Notes under the pieces: generated by a model
What the model was told of the DNA's origin: nothing
Databases searched by the model: none
The model's input: the letters and a program-made list of their open reading frames with translations, nothing else
Part shown: positions 55,975 through 64,000 of the stretch, piece after piece
Layout of the letters: each line of letters opens with the position of its first letter
Numbering within the stretch: position 1 is the first letter of the stretch
Program-made: the position numbers and the translations under genes
DNA from: Indolivaga capnocytophagoides DSM 22835
GTDB lineage: Bacteria; Bacteroidota; Bacteroidia; Bacteroidales; Dysgonomonadaceae
NCBI RefSeq assembly: GCF_000426485.1
Contig: NZ_AUFL01000011.1
Location: 124,001-188,000, forward strand
DNA: 64,000 nt
Reading direction: 5' to 3'

Positions 55975-58953
55975 TCACTTTATTGCATTATAAATTACTT
56001 CCTGGATACGTGGACGGATATTCAATTTCATCAAATCTTTAGAGGTTCTTGAAGGGTTCACCCTGTTAGACAGGAATATATATATTAAATCATTATCAGG
56101 GTCTACCCAAAAGCAAGTTCCTGTGAAACCTGTATGTCCATAAACACTCGCCGGAGTGGAAGGAGAGGTGGGGCTTGATTTTGTATTCTGCATGTCCGGT
56201 TTGTCAAAACCTAGTCCTCTTCTGCTATTCGGGCTTTTTGTCATTGTAAACATTCTTACGGTTTCTTTACTCAGATATTTTTCATCACCGTATGTACCCT
56301 GATCAAGCCACATCTGAAAAAGCTTAGCTAAGTCATTTGCATTCGAAAACAAACCTGCGTTTCCGGATATTCCTCCAAGAAAAGCTGCCCCTTCATCGTG
56401 AACATAACCTTGTAATAGCTGTTTTCTCAGAAAGTCGTCTTGTTCCGTAGGCGCAATTATACTTTTGTCAAATTTGGTCAAGGGATTGTAGATTGTCGTA
56501 ACGGCTCCTAGTTTTGAATAAAAATTGTTTTGCAGAAAAGTATTAAGATCTGTTCCTGCTGTTTTTTCAACCGCTTCTTTCAATAATATAAAATTAAGAC
56601 AACTATACAAATATGATTTTTTCGATCTTAACTTGCTATCGGCTATATTTTGTAACATGATGTCCTTATAGCTATCGCTTACATACAGGTTGTCGGCTAT
56701 TTGCTTCGTGAATCCGGGTTTAGATACCTGAGATATTAATTCAGGTTTAAATTTGAAGTCTGTTCTTGCCCATGCCCCATTATCAATCAATGCAGGATAT
56801 CCATCGGTTTGACGGTAAACAATCAACTGTCCCGAATAACTGTCCTGATCGATAGCGGGAAGATAATATGGAATGAATGAAGTTAACCCTGTTTCGTGAA
56901 ACAGAGCCTGACGTATTGTAATCTTATCTTTATCGGTATGCCTGAGCTGCTTTACATAATCGCTCAACGGAGTCTGCAATAAGAGTTTCTTATCATCATA
57001 TAATTTCATGACAGCAGGTACGGTGGCGGCGGCTTTAGTCATGGAAGCCAAATCATATATGTCACTTGTTAAGACCGGACGTTTATTGTCATATTCAAAA
57101 GAGCCAAACGCTTTATTGTAAATAACTACTCCGTCTTTGGCTACCAGAACTTCGCAACCTGGATAAGCGTGTGCCGCCAATCCCTCCCGAACGATGTCTT
57201 CTATTTTTTGAAGCTTATAAGAACGAATCCCGACTTCTTCCGGCACATTATAGGACAAACGTACTTTTGATGTTTTCATGCCATCACCTACATCAAATAA
57301 GCCGGATACCGATACCGGTAGTTTTCCCCGGATAGCATTTCCTCCGAAAATAGCCTGCGCTGCATATTCCTGAGCGAAAGGTGTATTTTCATATGCCATA
57401 ATCAACCCGTTTGTGCTTTTGACCGATGAAGCATACTTCGACATCAAATAAGGGGATACAAGAAAGGTTACGATGCTTTCTTTACCTTCAATTAAGCTGT
57501 CTACTGCTGCTCCCGAAAAAGTTCCGGTGGTATGTACCGAAACAATTACGGTATTGAACCCCTCAAGTTGTTTTTTTATATCGGCTATATCAGATGTACC
57601 GGATGCAGTGAAGCATGTGACATCTCCATAAAGTTTCAGTGTGTTCTGAAATGAATTGTCTGGTGTTTCGCCCAAGGCAACGGCCGCTATTTTACGTTTA
57701 TCAAGATTCTTCAGGGGGATTACTTTGTCTTCATTTCTAAGCAAGGTGATAGCCTGTTCGTTTAGTTTCCGGCATAACCATTCAGCATAAGGCGTATTAA
57801 GTCTGTTTATCAGATTGTCAACGTTCGATGGTTTGTATCCATTCAACCCTAATAGGTATTTGTATTCGAGGATTCTTTTACAACGATCTTCTACAACATC
57901 CATACTCAGAGATCCGTCTGCTACTGCTGCTTGTAATGCTTTAAATTCTTTTTCGGGTGAAGATGGTCCCAAAAGCATATCGTTGCCTGCCAATATTGCC
58001 CGCAGGCTCATATCTTTTTCTTTAGCTACACCCTGCATGGCCAGACCATCGGTAAATATAAGCCCCCGAAAACCTAAATTATTCTTAAGTAAATCTGTTA
58101 TTATAGGCTTAGACAAAGAGCTCGGAGCACCCGAATCGTCCAATGCGGGTATATTCAGGTGAGCAATCATGATGCTGCTGAGTCCTTCTTTTATGTATTT
58201 TTTGAAAGGAGAGAGTTCCACTTCATTCAAGCGGTTTTTATCATGCGTGATCAAAGGCAGGGTATAATGAGAATCGGTGGAAGTATCACCATGTCCCGGA
58301 AAGTGTTTAGCCACGGGTAGGACGCCGCCGTCTTCAACACCTTTGGCATAAACAATTCCCCACTCGGCAACCTTGTCGGAATCTTCGCCGAAAGAGCGGA
58401 TACCTATAACCGGATTGTCGGGATTGCTGTTTACATCGATATCCGGAGCGAAATTGACATGAATACCCATTAATCTGCACTGACGAGCCATTTCCAATCC
58501 GTACCGATATATAAGAGAGTCGTCACGGATAGCTCCGATCATCATATTTTTAGGAAAACGGGTTGTGTTTGACAATCGCATTGAAAGCCCCCATTCTGCA
58601 TCGGCTGTAACTAAAAGAGGAATTTTAGCTCCCGATTGCCCCAGATTGGTTAACTCAGCCTGATCGGTAGGAGTTCCTTTCGAAAAAAGAATTCCTCCTG
58701 CATAGACATTCTGTACAAGATTATTTATCCGCCGCTTGTTTGCGTCTGTATTATCCCCCGTTACATGTATAATTATAAGCTGTCCGATTTTTTCGTCCTG
58801 AGTCATGCTGTTGTATACAGAATCGACCCACTGCTGCATTCTTTGTTTATCGGCATGTTTATAGATACCCGGTTCGATTTTGCCTTTAGCAAACAGAGTT
58901 CCTACTGAAACAAGCAATATCAGACAGGATAAGAGAGTGTGTTTTTTTATCAT
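55975..58953 (-). CDS. GH3 beta-N-acetylhexosaminidase (NagZ-like) fused to serine beta-lactamase-like domain
   Basis: 992 residues from ATG 58953 (a start 27 bases upstream overlaps the next gene). Signal peptide, then a GH3 domain with K-H-F-P-G-H-G-D-T-S-T-D-S-H (NagZ motif) and D-G-L-A-M-Q-G nucleophile region. A GH3 C-terminal part follows. The C-terminal ~400 residues are a beta-lactamase-like serine hydrolase: S-M-T-K (S-x-x-K) near 650, Y-S-C-L-N (Y-x-N) and H-T-G near 960. This fusion is common in Bacteroidota and is thought to take part in peptidoglycan turnover. The start lies one base past the stop of the metallophosphatase gene. Confidence 0.93.
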   Translation of the reverse strand: MIKKHTLLSCLILLVSVGTLFAKGKIEPGIYKHADKQRMQQWVDSVYNSMTQDEKIGQLIIIHVTGDNTDANKRRINNLVQNVYAGGILFSKGTPTDQAELTNLGQSGAKIPLLVTADAEWGLSMRLSNTTRFPKNMMIGAIRDDSLIYRYGLEMARQCRLMGIHVNFAPDIDVNSNPDNPVIGIRSFGEDSDKVAEWGIVYAKGVEDGGVLPVAKHFPGHGDTSTDSHYTLPLITHDKNRLNEVELSPFKKYIKEGLSSIMIAHLNIPALDDSGAPSSLSKPIITDLLKNNLGFRGLIFTDGLAMQGVAKEKDMSLRAILAGNDMLLGPSSPEKEFKALQAAVADGSLSMDVVEDRCKRILEYKYLLGLNGYKPSNVDNLINRLNTPYAEWLCRKLNEQAITLLRNEDKVIPLKNLDKRKIAAVALGETPDNSFQNTLKLYGDVTCFTASGTSDIADIKKQLEGFNTVIVSVHTTGTFSGAAVDSLIEGKESIVTFLVSPYLMSKYASSVKSTNGLIMAYENTPFAQEYAAQAIFGGNAIRGKLPVSVSGLFDVGDGMKTSKVRLSYNVPEEVGIRSYKLQKIEDIVREGLAAHAYPGCEVLVAKDGVVIYNKAFGSFEYDNKRPVLTSDIYDLASMTKAAATVPAVMKLYDDKKLLLQTPLSDYVKQLRHTDKDKITIRQALFHETGLTSFIPYYLPAIDQDSYSGQLIVYRQTDGYPALIDNGAWARTDFKFKPELISQVSKPGFTKQIADNLYVSDSYKDIMLQNIADSKLRSKKSYLYSCLNFILLKEAVEKTAGTDLNTFLQNNFYSKLGAVTTIYNPLTKFDKSIIAPTEQDDFLRKQLLQGYVHDEGAAFLGGISGNAGLFSNANDLAKLFQMWLDQGTYGDEKYLSKETVRMFTMTKSPNSRRGLGFDKPDMQNTKSSPTSPSTPASVYGHTGFTGTCFWVDPDNDLIYIFLSNRVNPSRTSKDLMKLNIRPRIQEVIYNAIK

Positions 58954-58954
58954 C

Positions 58955-59785
58955 CTATTTTTTAATTTTATCCAATTCAACTTCGTATTTATTTATAAAA
59001 GCTCCGTTCTTTCCGGTCTGAAATATCAATACGTCTTGTCCGTCTATATTTTTGCGTCTATCGGGCTGCTCCATATACGTATGAGAGTGTCCGCCGATAA
59101 TCAGGTCGATATTTTTAGATTGTTCGGCCAATATTATATCATCAGAATACCCTATATGAGACAGACAGATGATGAGGTCACATTTTTCTTTTTCTTTCAA
59201 TATTTTGGCATAGAAATTAACTGTACTTATTACAGGCTTAAATATCATTCCATGATATCTGTTTTTCTGGATAAGTCCTTCAGGGTCTACGCCGACTCCG
59301 ACAATACCGATCTTCAGTCCGAATTTCTTCAATACAATATAAGGCTTAATCATGCCTTTCATTACTGTATTCGAAAAATCATAATTACAATTAACTATCG
59401 GGTATTTTAGTTTTTTGATTATCATTTTAAGAGTATCCAGCCCATAATCAAACTCATGGTTGCCTAAAGTCCCGGCATTATATTTCATCATATCCATCGC
59501 TTCGGCTTCTACCCGCCCATGAAATAAGTTGAAATAAGGCGTTCCCTGCACAAAGTCCCCTGCATCAAATAACAGTACGTTTTCATTCTCTGCCCGTACT
59601 TGTTTGATGAAGGCCGATCTGGCTTCCACTCCTCCCATACCGGCATATTGTTTGTCGTTTGCCGGTAATGGCTCTATACGACTATGAGTGTCGTTTGTGC
59701 CTAATATCACTACTTTTTTTTGAGCTTCTGCGATCAATGAAACGCTTATCAATATCAGCAGAAAGGTTATATATTTTAATTTCAT
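58955..59785 (-). CDS. 5'-nucleotidase metallophosphatase domain (UshA N-terminal type)
   Basis: 276 residues. Signal peptide, then L-G-T-N-D-T-H-S-R, F-D-A-G-D-F-V-Q-G, G-T-L-G-N-H-E-F-D and G-G-H-S-H-T: the metal ligands of the calcineurin-like fold. The substrate-binding C-terminal domain of full-length UshA is absent and is encoded by the separate gene at 59870-60622. The two proteins probably act together, releasing phosphate from extracytoplasmic nucleotides. Confidence 0.9.
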   Translation of the reverse strand: MKLKYITFLLILISVSLIAEAQKKVVILGTNDTHSRIEPLPANDKQYAGMGGVEARSAFIKQVRAENENVLLFDAGDFVQGTPYFNLFHGRVEAEAMDMMKYNAGTLGNHEFDYGLDTLKMIIKKLKYPIVNCNYDFSNTVMKGMIKPYIVLKKFGLKIGIVGVGVDPEGLIQKNRYHGMIFKPVISTVNFYAKILKEKEKCDLIICLSHIGYSDDIILAEQSKNIDLIIGGHSHTYMEQPDRRKNIDGQDVLIFQTGKNGAFINKYEVELDKIKK

Positions 59786-59856
59786 ATTCTTAAGTAATAG
59801 TAAGTATTTAATTTTGTATTGTTCTGGTAAACTCGTCTACTGAAGCAGCCGTAAAT

Positions 59857-59869
59857 AGGTCTGAGACCT
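59857..59869. repeat. Palindrome between the split 5'-nucleotidase genes
   Basis: AGGTCTGAGACCT, a perfect 6-bp inverted repeat about one base, directly after the stop of the C-terminal-domain gene. Same type as at 22934 and 36706. Confidence 0.55.
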
Positions 59870-60622
59870 TTATTTTTCAATAGTTATACGTCCATCCAAT
59901 ACAGACGACACCGGTTTTCCGGCAGCCGTTTGTTGTTTTACATAATCCATCATTGCATCACGAAGAGTGATACCCGGCTCGATTACTTCTACAGCTTTAG
60001 CAAAAGCTTCCATGCCATCATTGCCGTCTGCCAGATAGTCGAGCGTCATGATAGCGTATATTTTATTCGGATCAACGGGCTTTCCTTTTACCGTAGCACT
60101 TACTAATTTATCGTCCTTGATGACCAAATGTGCTGTTGACGAAATGCCTGCTCCTCCTATTTTTGCATAAGATTCGAATGCTTCTTGCAAATCGCTGCCT
60201 TTCAGTTTGATCAATACCAGTGTGTTTTCGAATGGATATATTTCAAAAATATTACCGACTGTAATATTGCCTTTCCCCAGATTGGCTCTATGCCCGTAAA
60301 CATTGACTGATGCAAAATCGCAATTGCCGCCTGTTGCTTTTTCCCCGTATGCCTGCATTACGTCAGATGTGAGGTTTGTTAATAGACTTTCGGGGCGTCC
60401 ATAACTCATATCCTGATCAGAAGTTCCGATAACCTGTCCCATTTCTTTATCCAGCAACACCTTGTATCGGGCCACCATAGCCGACATTTCGGGAGCTTTG
60501 CCTTCATATTGGGTTGCAACCAATGGATACCGCTGCGCATCCATACTCTTTATAACATAGTGTTGCCTCGAACACGAAAAACATAATGCAACAATTATTG
60601 CACCGCCTATTATTCTTCTCAT
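59870..60622 (-). CDS. 5'-nucleotidase C-terminal domain lipoprotein
   Basis: 250 residues. Lipoprotein signal IGGAIIVALCFSC. T-N-L-T-S-D-V-M-Q-A-Y, D-F-A-S-V-N-V-Y-G-H-R, I-Y-P-F-E-N-T-L-V and L-A-D-G-N-D-G-M-E-A-F are the usual C-terminal UshA segments (nucleobase-binding Phe residues). Upstream of the metallophosphatase gene on the same strand with an 84-base gap. Confidence 0.88.
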   Translation of the reverse strand: MRRIIGGAIIVALCFSCSRQHYVIKSMDAQRYPLVATQYEGKAPEMSAMVARYKVLLDKEMGQVIGTSDQDMSYGRPESLLTNLTSDVMQAYGEKATGGNCDFASVNVYGHRANLGKGNITVGNIFEIYPFENTLVLIKLKGSDLQEAFESYAKIGGAGISSTAHLVIKDDKLVSATVKGKPVDPNKIYAIMTLDYLADGNDGMEAFAKAVEVIEPGITLRDAMMDYVKQQTAAGKPVSSVLDGRITIEK

Positions 60623-60963
60623 AAACTCAACTTGAGGTACCAGACCTCTTTATTACTTAGACAAGTAAGAAATATATAATTAAGTACTTGCTGTGATTTA
60701 AACTCTTAAAACTTCAAAATTAAATATAAAAATACGAGTACACACTTTTATCGTTTTAATAAATCGTAAATAATGCCAATCAGTAGTTGGATTCGTAAAT
60801 AGTTCATAATAATTGGAAACTTTCGACGACTCGTAAGGGTAGGGTTCTGCTCTACCCGATATGGAGCCCAACAGACGAAGCAGAGTCTTCGCACTCCATG
60901 GTATGTATGTATTCAGGGTAATTTTCTGTTTTTTATCTATACTTAAAAAAATACATTACAACT
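60623..60963. other. Spacer with nested hairpins
   Basis: No gene. GGGTAG/CTACCC (60837-60857) is followed by ATGGAG/CTCCAT (60861-60899), the latter with an inner GAAG/CTTC. These lie just upstream of the terminase-like gene and could be its terminator-like leader or part of the repeat seen again after it. Confidence 0.5.
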
Positions 60964-61512
60964 ATGGCAAAGTATACCGATAAACTAGGAAAGCAAATAA
61001 CAAAGGCAATAGAGCAGGATGAATATACATTAGGCGAAATCTGCTCAATGCACAACATCAGCCGCAAAACATTTTATCAGTGGATGATCAAATATCCCGA
61101 TTTTGAGGAAATGGTCAATAATGCCCGTCTGGAAAGAGACGAACGGTTGGCACAAAAAGCACGTCAGATACTAAAACAAAGGGTAGAACAAGGTCGTACA
61201 GTAACTACCACCCGTTATAAATATGCCGTAGATGAGTACGGCGAATTGTATCTGGCAGGAAAGACAGTAACAGTGAAAGAATATTCTCCGGATGAAAAGA
61301 CCCTCAAAATGGCAATATCCAAAGAAAGCGATATTGACAATAAGGAGAAAAAGATACTTGTTGAACTGAAGGAAAAAGAACGTATTTTACAAGAAGAACT
61401 GGAATATAGATTGTGGAAAGAGGAAGAAGAAAGAGAGTTTCAGGAGACAATCAGAAAATCAGCCGAAGAGATGAATCAAAAAAACAACCAAGCTATTGAA
61501 TATAATGAATAG
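60964..61512 (+). CDS. Phage terminase small subunit-like DNA-binding protein
   Basis: 182 residues. The N terminus reads ITKAIEQDEYTLGEICSMHN, then ISRKTFYQWMIKYPDFEEMV, a helix-turn-helix of the kind found in terminase small subunits and related phage proteins. The rest is highly charged, with a long coiled coil (about 125-180, K/E-rich). No large terminase, portal or capsid gene is nearby, so it is either a prophage leftover or a co-opted regulator. It lies between two hairpin-rich non-coding tracts. Confidence 0.6.
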   Translation: MAKYTDKLGKQITKAIEQDEYTLGEICSMHNISRKTFYQWMIKYPDFEEMVNNARLERDERLAQKARQILKQRVEQGRTVTTTRYKYAVDEYGELYLAGKTVTVKEYSPDEKTLKMAISKESDIDNKEKKILVELKEKERILQEELEYRLWKEEEEREFQETIRKSAEEMNQKNNQAIEYNE

Positions 61513-62356
61513 AGACTCAGTTGTTACTTTTGTTACCTTTTCTAACTTTTAGTGTTTAGCGGATTTCTAAAAAGGCTTAATAATGTCAATCTGTATTTGA
61601 AAATCGTTCTTTTAAATTATGCTATTTACTACGCGCAATCACAGATTGCTTGTGTTCCTTTTGGCCAAAGCCCCTAAAGGAACCAAAAGGTCTTTGGCGC
61701 TGCGAGGCTCTGCCTATCTGACAACGTTCACGGGCGAAACTAAATAAAACTCGCTCTGCGAGCTCAAACAGCATTTAGTTTTTACGCCCGTTTCACTGGT
61801 CAGATTACGGCTTCACCCCTGTATGCGCCCAGGCTGACGCACAACTTCGCTTGCGCCAGTCTACAAAAGGGTCTGTGCCCCCTCGTCCGTCAGGTTTTCG
61901 ACCTCGGCGGAAGCCCGGGGTACCCGCTGCACGAAGAAAGCGTTAAAAGAGAAATAGATATCAGCGATAATCATTTTTATTTGTCTTAACTTTCGAGAGC
62001 TGAGCGGGTCGGGTTGGAGACGCAGTCTTGATCTTTTGTTTCGTTTTGCATCAAGGCAAAATGAAAAACAAAGCCGGGAGGCTGCGTTAGTAAATAGCGG
62101 AATCTGAGAGTATAATTTAAAAGAATGTTTTTCAACTACTGATTCACATGAATAGAGAGAAGATTGTCTCCTTTGTTACCTTTTTCTGAAATTATCAAGC
62201 ATGAAGTAAGTCCGGATATGTATATTTAATACAGGAGACATTCTTTAACTTTTATTTACTATTATATGACAAAAAAACGGAAATGCTATTAAACCTTTTC
62301 CCGAAGTCGAAGTCTTAGAACTTAATAACAGAATAAAATCATATACTGGAACATCA
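61513..62356. repeat. Hairpin-rich, GC-rich intergenic repeat-like tract
   Basis: About 350 bases (61635-61985) are much richer in G and C than the neighbours and full of nested inverted repeats. They are GCAATC/GATTGC (61635-61649), CCTTTTGG/CCAAAAGG (61657-61690), CCAAAG/CTTTGG (61665-61697), and a multi-layer hairpin CTGAC-ACGGGCG-AACTAAAT-CTCGC with its complements (61718-61803). The words resemble intergenic repeats common in Bacteroidota genomes, from memory. No coding frame spans it. 61990-62356 is plain sequence up to the next gene. Confidence 0.6.
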
Positions 62357-64000
62357 ATGGGAAAATCGATATTCGCAACAATTTTACTGTGTCTTTTGGG
62401 TATAACGGTAAATGCTCAGTCCAACTTTAGAATAAGTGGAACTGTTTATGACAATTCAAATAAGGAACCTATTGGTCAGGCCGGTATTCGTATTTTAAGT
62501 GCTTCAGACAGCACTTATGTTTCCGGAACATCCACTCTTGATAATGGGCGTTTCTCGGCGTCGGTAAAGCCGGGTAAGTACATTGTCAATGTTACTTTTC
62601 TCGGATATAAGCAGGTTTTTATCAATGCCGATGCTTCAAAAAAGACTGTTGCGCTCGGAGATATTATGTTAAAGGATGACGGTATTCTTTTAGGTGAAGC
62701 GGTTGTTACGGCGAAAGCTGCTGAAATCGCTATCAAAGGTGATACTGTAGAATACAATGCCGATTCTTACAAAGTACAACAAAGTGCAGTTGTAGAAGAC
62801 TTGTTGAAGAAAATGCCTGGGGCAGAAGTGGACTCGGAAGGAAAGATTACAATCAATGGTAAAGAGATTACCAAAATACTGGTAGATGGTAAAGAATTCT
62901 TCAGTTCTGACCCGAAAATGGCATCGAAAAACCTGCCGGCATCAATGGTTGATAAGCTGCAGGTGTTGGATAGAAAATCAGATATGGCTCAGATGACCGG
63001 ATTTGATGATGGCGAGGAAGAAACCGTAATCAACCTAACAGTGAAGAAGGGGATGAAGCAGGGATTATTCGGTAATGCCAGTGCCGGAATGGGAAACAAA
63101 GACCGTTATGGAGCCAGTGGTATTGTAAACTATATGCTCAATGATAATCAGTTTACAGTTATAGGGGGCTCTAATAATACAAATAACGAAGGATTCAGTG
63201 ATAATGTGGGAGGATCGTTCCGTGGATTAAGACAAGGAGGTTTGAGTTTTGGCGGAAACAATGGTATAACCAAGTCTGCAACCGGAGGATTCAACTTTGC
63301 GATTACATCCTCGGATAAGATGAAATGGGGTGGTAATATTCGTTATGGAAATACAAATAACGATGCGAACTCTTCTCAACACTCTGAGACCTATATGTCC
63401 GATAGTATCAAAGCAATTAGGGGAAATAGGTTTTCCGAATCTTCGGGCTGGGGCAGTAATAAGAGTAATAATTTCAGTACCGATCTTCGGTTTGAGTGGA
63501 CTCCCGATTCGGTCACAAAAATCATATTTACACCTAATATACAGTTCGGAAATAACCGTTCGGATGTTTATACTGATGCTCGTACGTGGGATGCTTTGGA
63601 TACTTTAAATGTGAGTAATTCAAGCTATTTTAATGACGGAACTTCCAGATCGGCTTCGGCTCGTTTACAAGTGAGTCGTGAGCTTGGTAAAAAAGGGCGG
63701 GTATTGAGCGTGAGTCTGACCGGTGGTTTTAATGATTTGGACAGTGACGGGGCGGAGTGGTCAAAAACAATATATCCGAGTAAAAATGATTCGGTAGCTA
63801 TTATTGACAGGAAGACCGATTTGAAAAATAAGGGACATAACTGGAGAGGATACATTTCTTATGTAGAACCTATTGGGAGAAACAACTTCATTCAACTGAA
63901 TTATTCGTACAGAAAAAACTACTCAGAATCGGATAAAAAGGGTTTGAATCTGGATGATAACGATCAGTACACTATTATAGATACAACAGCAACCAAAAAG
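62357..64000 (+). CDS. Outer-membrane beta-barrel protein with carboxypeptidase-like domain (3' partial)
   Basis: 548 codons to the window edge, open throughout. Signal peptide (ATILLCLLGITVNAQ), then a carboxypeptidase regulatory-like domain (R-I-S-G-T-V-Y-D-N-S-N-K-E-P-I-G-Q-A-G-I), and a plug-like part with V-E-D-L-L-K-K-M-P-G-A-E-V-D and I-L-V-D-G-K-E-F-F. A long beta-barrel portion follows. This is the TonB-dependent-receptor-like family (outer_mem/OMP_b-brl_3) widespread in Bacteroidota. The stop lies outside the window. No SusD partner is visible. Confidence 0.88.
   Translation, partial: MGKSIFATILLCLLGITVNAQSNFRISGTVYDNSNKEPIGQAGIRILSASDSTYVSGTSTLDNGRFSASVKPGKYIVNVTFLGYKQVFINADASKKTVALGDIMLKDDGILLGEAVVTAKAAEIAIKGDTVEYNADSYKVQQSAVVEDLLKKMPGAEVDSEGKITINGKEITKILVDGKEFFSSDPKMASKNLPASMVDKLQVLDRKSDMAQMTGFDDGEEETVINLTVKKGMKQGLFGNASAGMGNKDRYGASGIVNYMLNDNQFTVIGGSNNTNNEGFSDNVGGSFRGLRQGGLSFGGNNGITKSATGGFNFAITSSDKMKWGGNIRYGNTNNDANSSQHSETYMSDSIKAIRGNRFSESSGWGSNKSNNFSTDLRFEWTPDSVTKIIFTPNIQFGNNRSDVYTDARTWDALDTLNVSNSSYFNDGTSRSASARLQVSRELGKKGRVLSVSLTGGFNDLDSDGAEWSKTIYPSKNDSVAIIDRKTDLKNKGHNWRGYISYVEPIGRNNFIQLNYSYRKNYSESDKKGLNLDDNDQYTIIDTTATKK

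Noticed and set aside
55734-56042. 102-codon plus-strand frame
   Set aside because: Its text (G-A-T-R-N-R-T-G-D) is the well-known reading of the antisense of a tRNA gene.

Overview
The window comes from an AT-rich Bacteroidota chromosome, most likely of the Bacteroidales and plausibly Dysgonomonas-like. The evidence is a SusC/SusD pair with an ECF sigma/FecR switch, two fimbrillin-type lipoproteins, IntDOT-like tyrosine recombinases, an IF2-N-like domain on a defence protein and a NagZ/beta-lactamase fusion. The genus is an inference.

Layout. (1) 1-650: a frameshifted macro-domain fragment and a truncated second copy of a small membrane gene found again at 34.4-34.9 kb. (2) 743-6836: a UPF1-like SF1 helicase and a PLD-family nuclease, a Mokosh-like defence pair. 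(3) 6967-11227: a Fic-like protein without its catalytic motif, an intact tyrosine recombinase and a broken one. (4) 11190-30472: a molybdenum and nitrogen-fixation island bounded by two ~66-bp imperfect direct repeats. It holds a Nif11-like gene, mop, modE-like, porin, modABC, then nifH-nifI1-nifI2-nifDKENB-ferredoxin-nifV behind a clear sigma-54 type site, then nifA, a GNAT gene and a HEPN-like gene. (5) 30.6-33.6 kb: debris (LytTR fragment, pldA pseudogene, HD-protein fragment) around an intact methyltransferase and a Crp/Fnr-type regulator. (6) 33.4-38.1 kb, minus strand: an RNA-repair operon, rtcB-prfH-HEXXH protein-kptA-BamE-like membrane protein-RNA ligase-HD protein. Its ligase has an internal TGA and its last gene is truncated. 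(7) 38.99-45.8 kb: ECF sigma, FecR, SusC and SusD. (8) 45.9-46.8 kb: a wrecked MFS exporter. (9) 47.2-49.3 kb: two fimbrillin-like lipoproteins. (10) 49.4-55.1 kb: an RND tripartite pump. (11) tRNA-Phe, a NagZ/beta-lactamase fusion, a split 5'-nucleotidase, an orphan terminase-small-subunit-like gene, a hairpin-rich GC-rich repeat and the start of an outer-membrane barrel protein running off the right edge.

How the genes work together. The mod genes supply molybdate. NifB, NifE, NifN and NifV make the FeMo cofactor and its homocitrate. NifH and NifDK form the nitrogenase. NifI1/NifI2 switch its activity by nitrogen status, and NifA with sigma-54 switches transcription. No nifU, nifS, nifX or nifF is in the window, so Fe-S assembly and electron supply must come from elsewhere. 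The RNA-repair operon joins several end-healing and sealing activities with a ribosome-rescue factor, fitting recovery from ribotoxin damage to rRNA or tRNA. Its ligase and HD genes are lost here, so only the rtcB-prfH-kptA part is likely to work.
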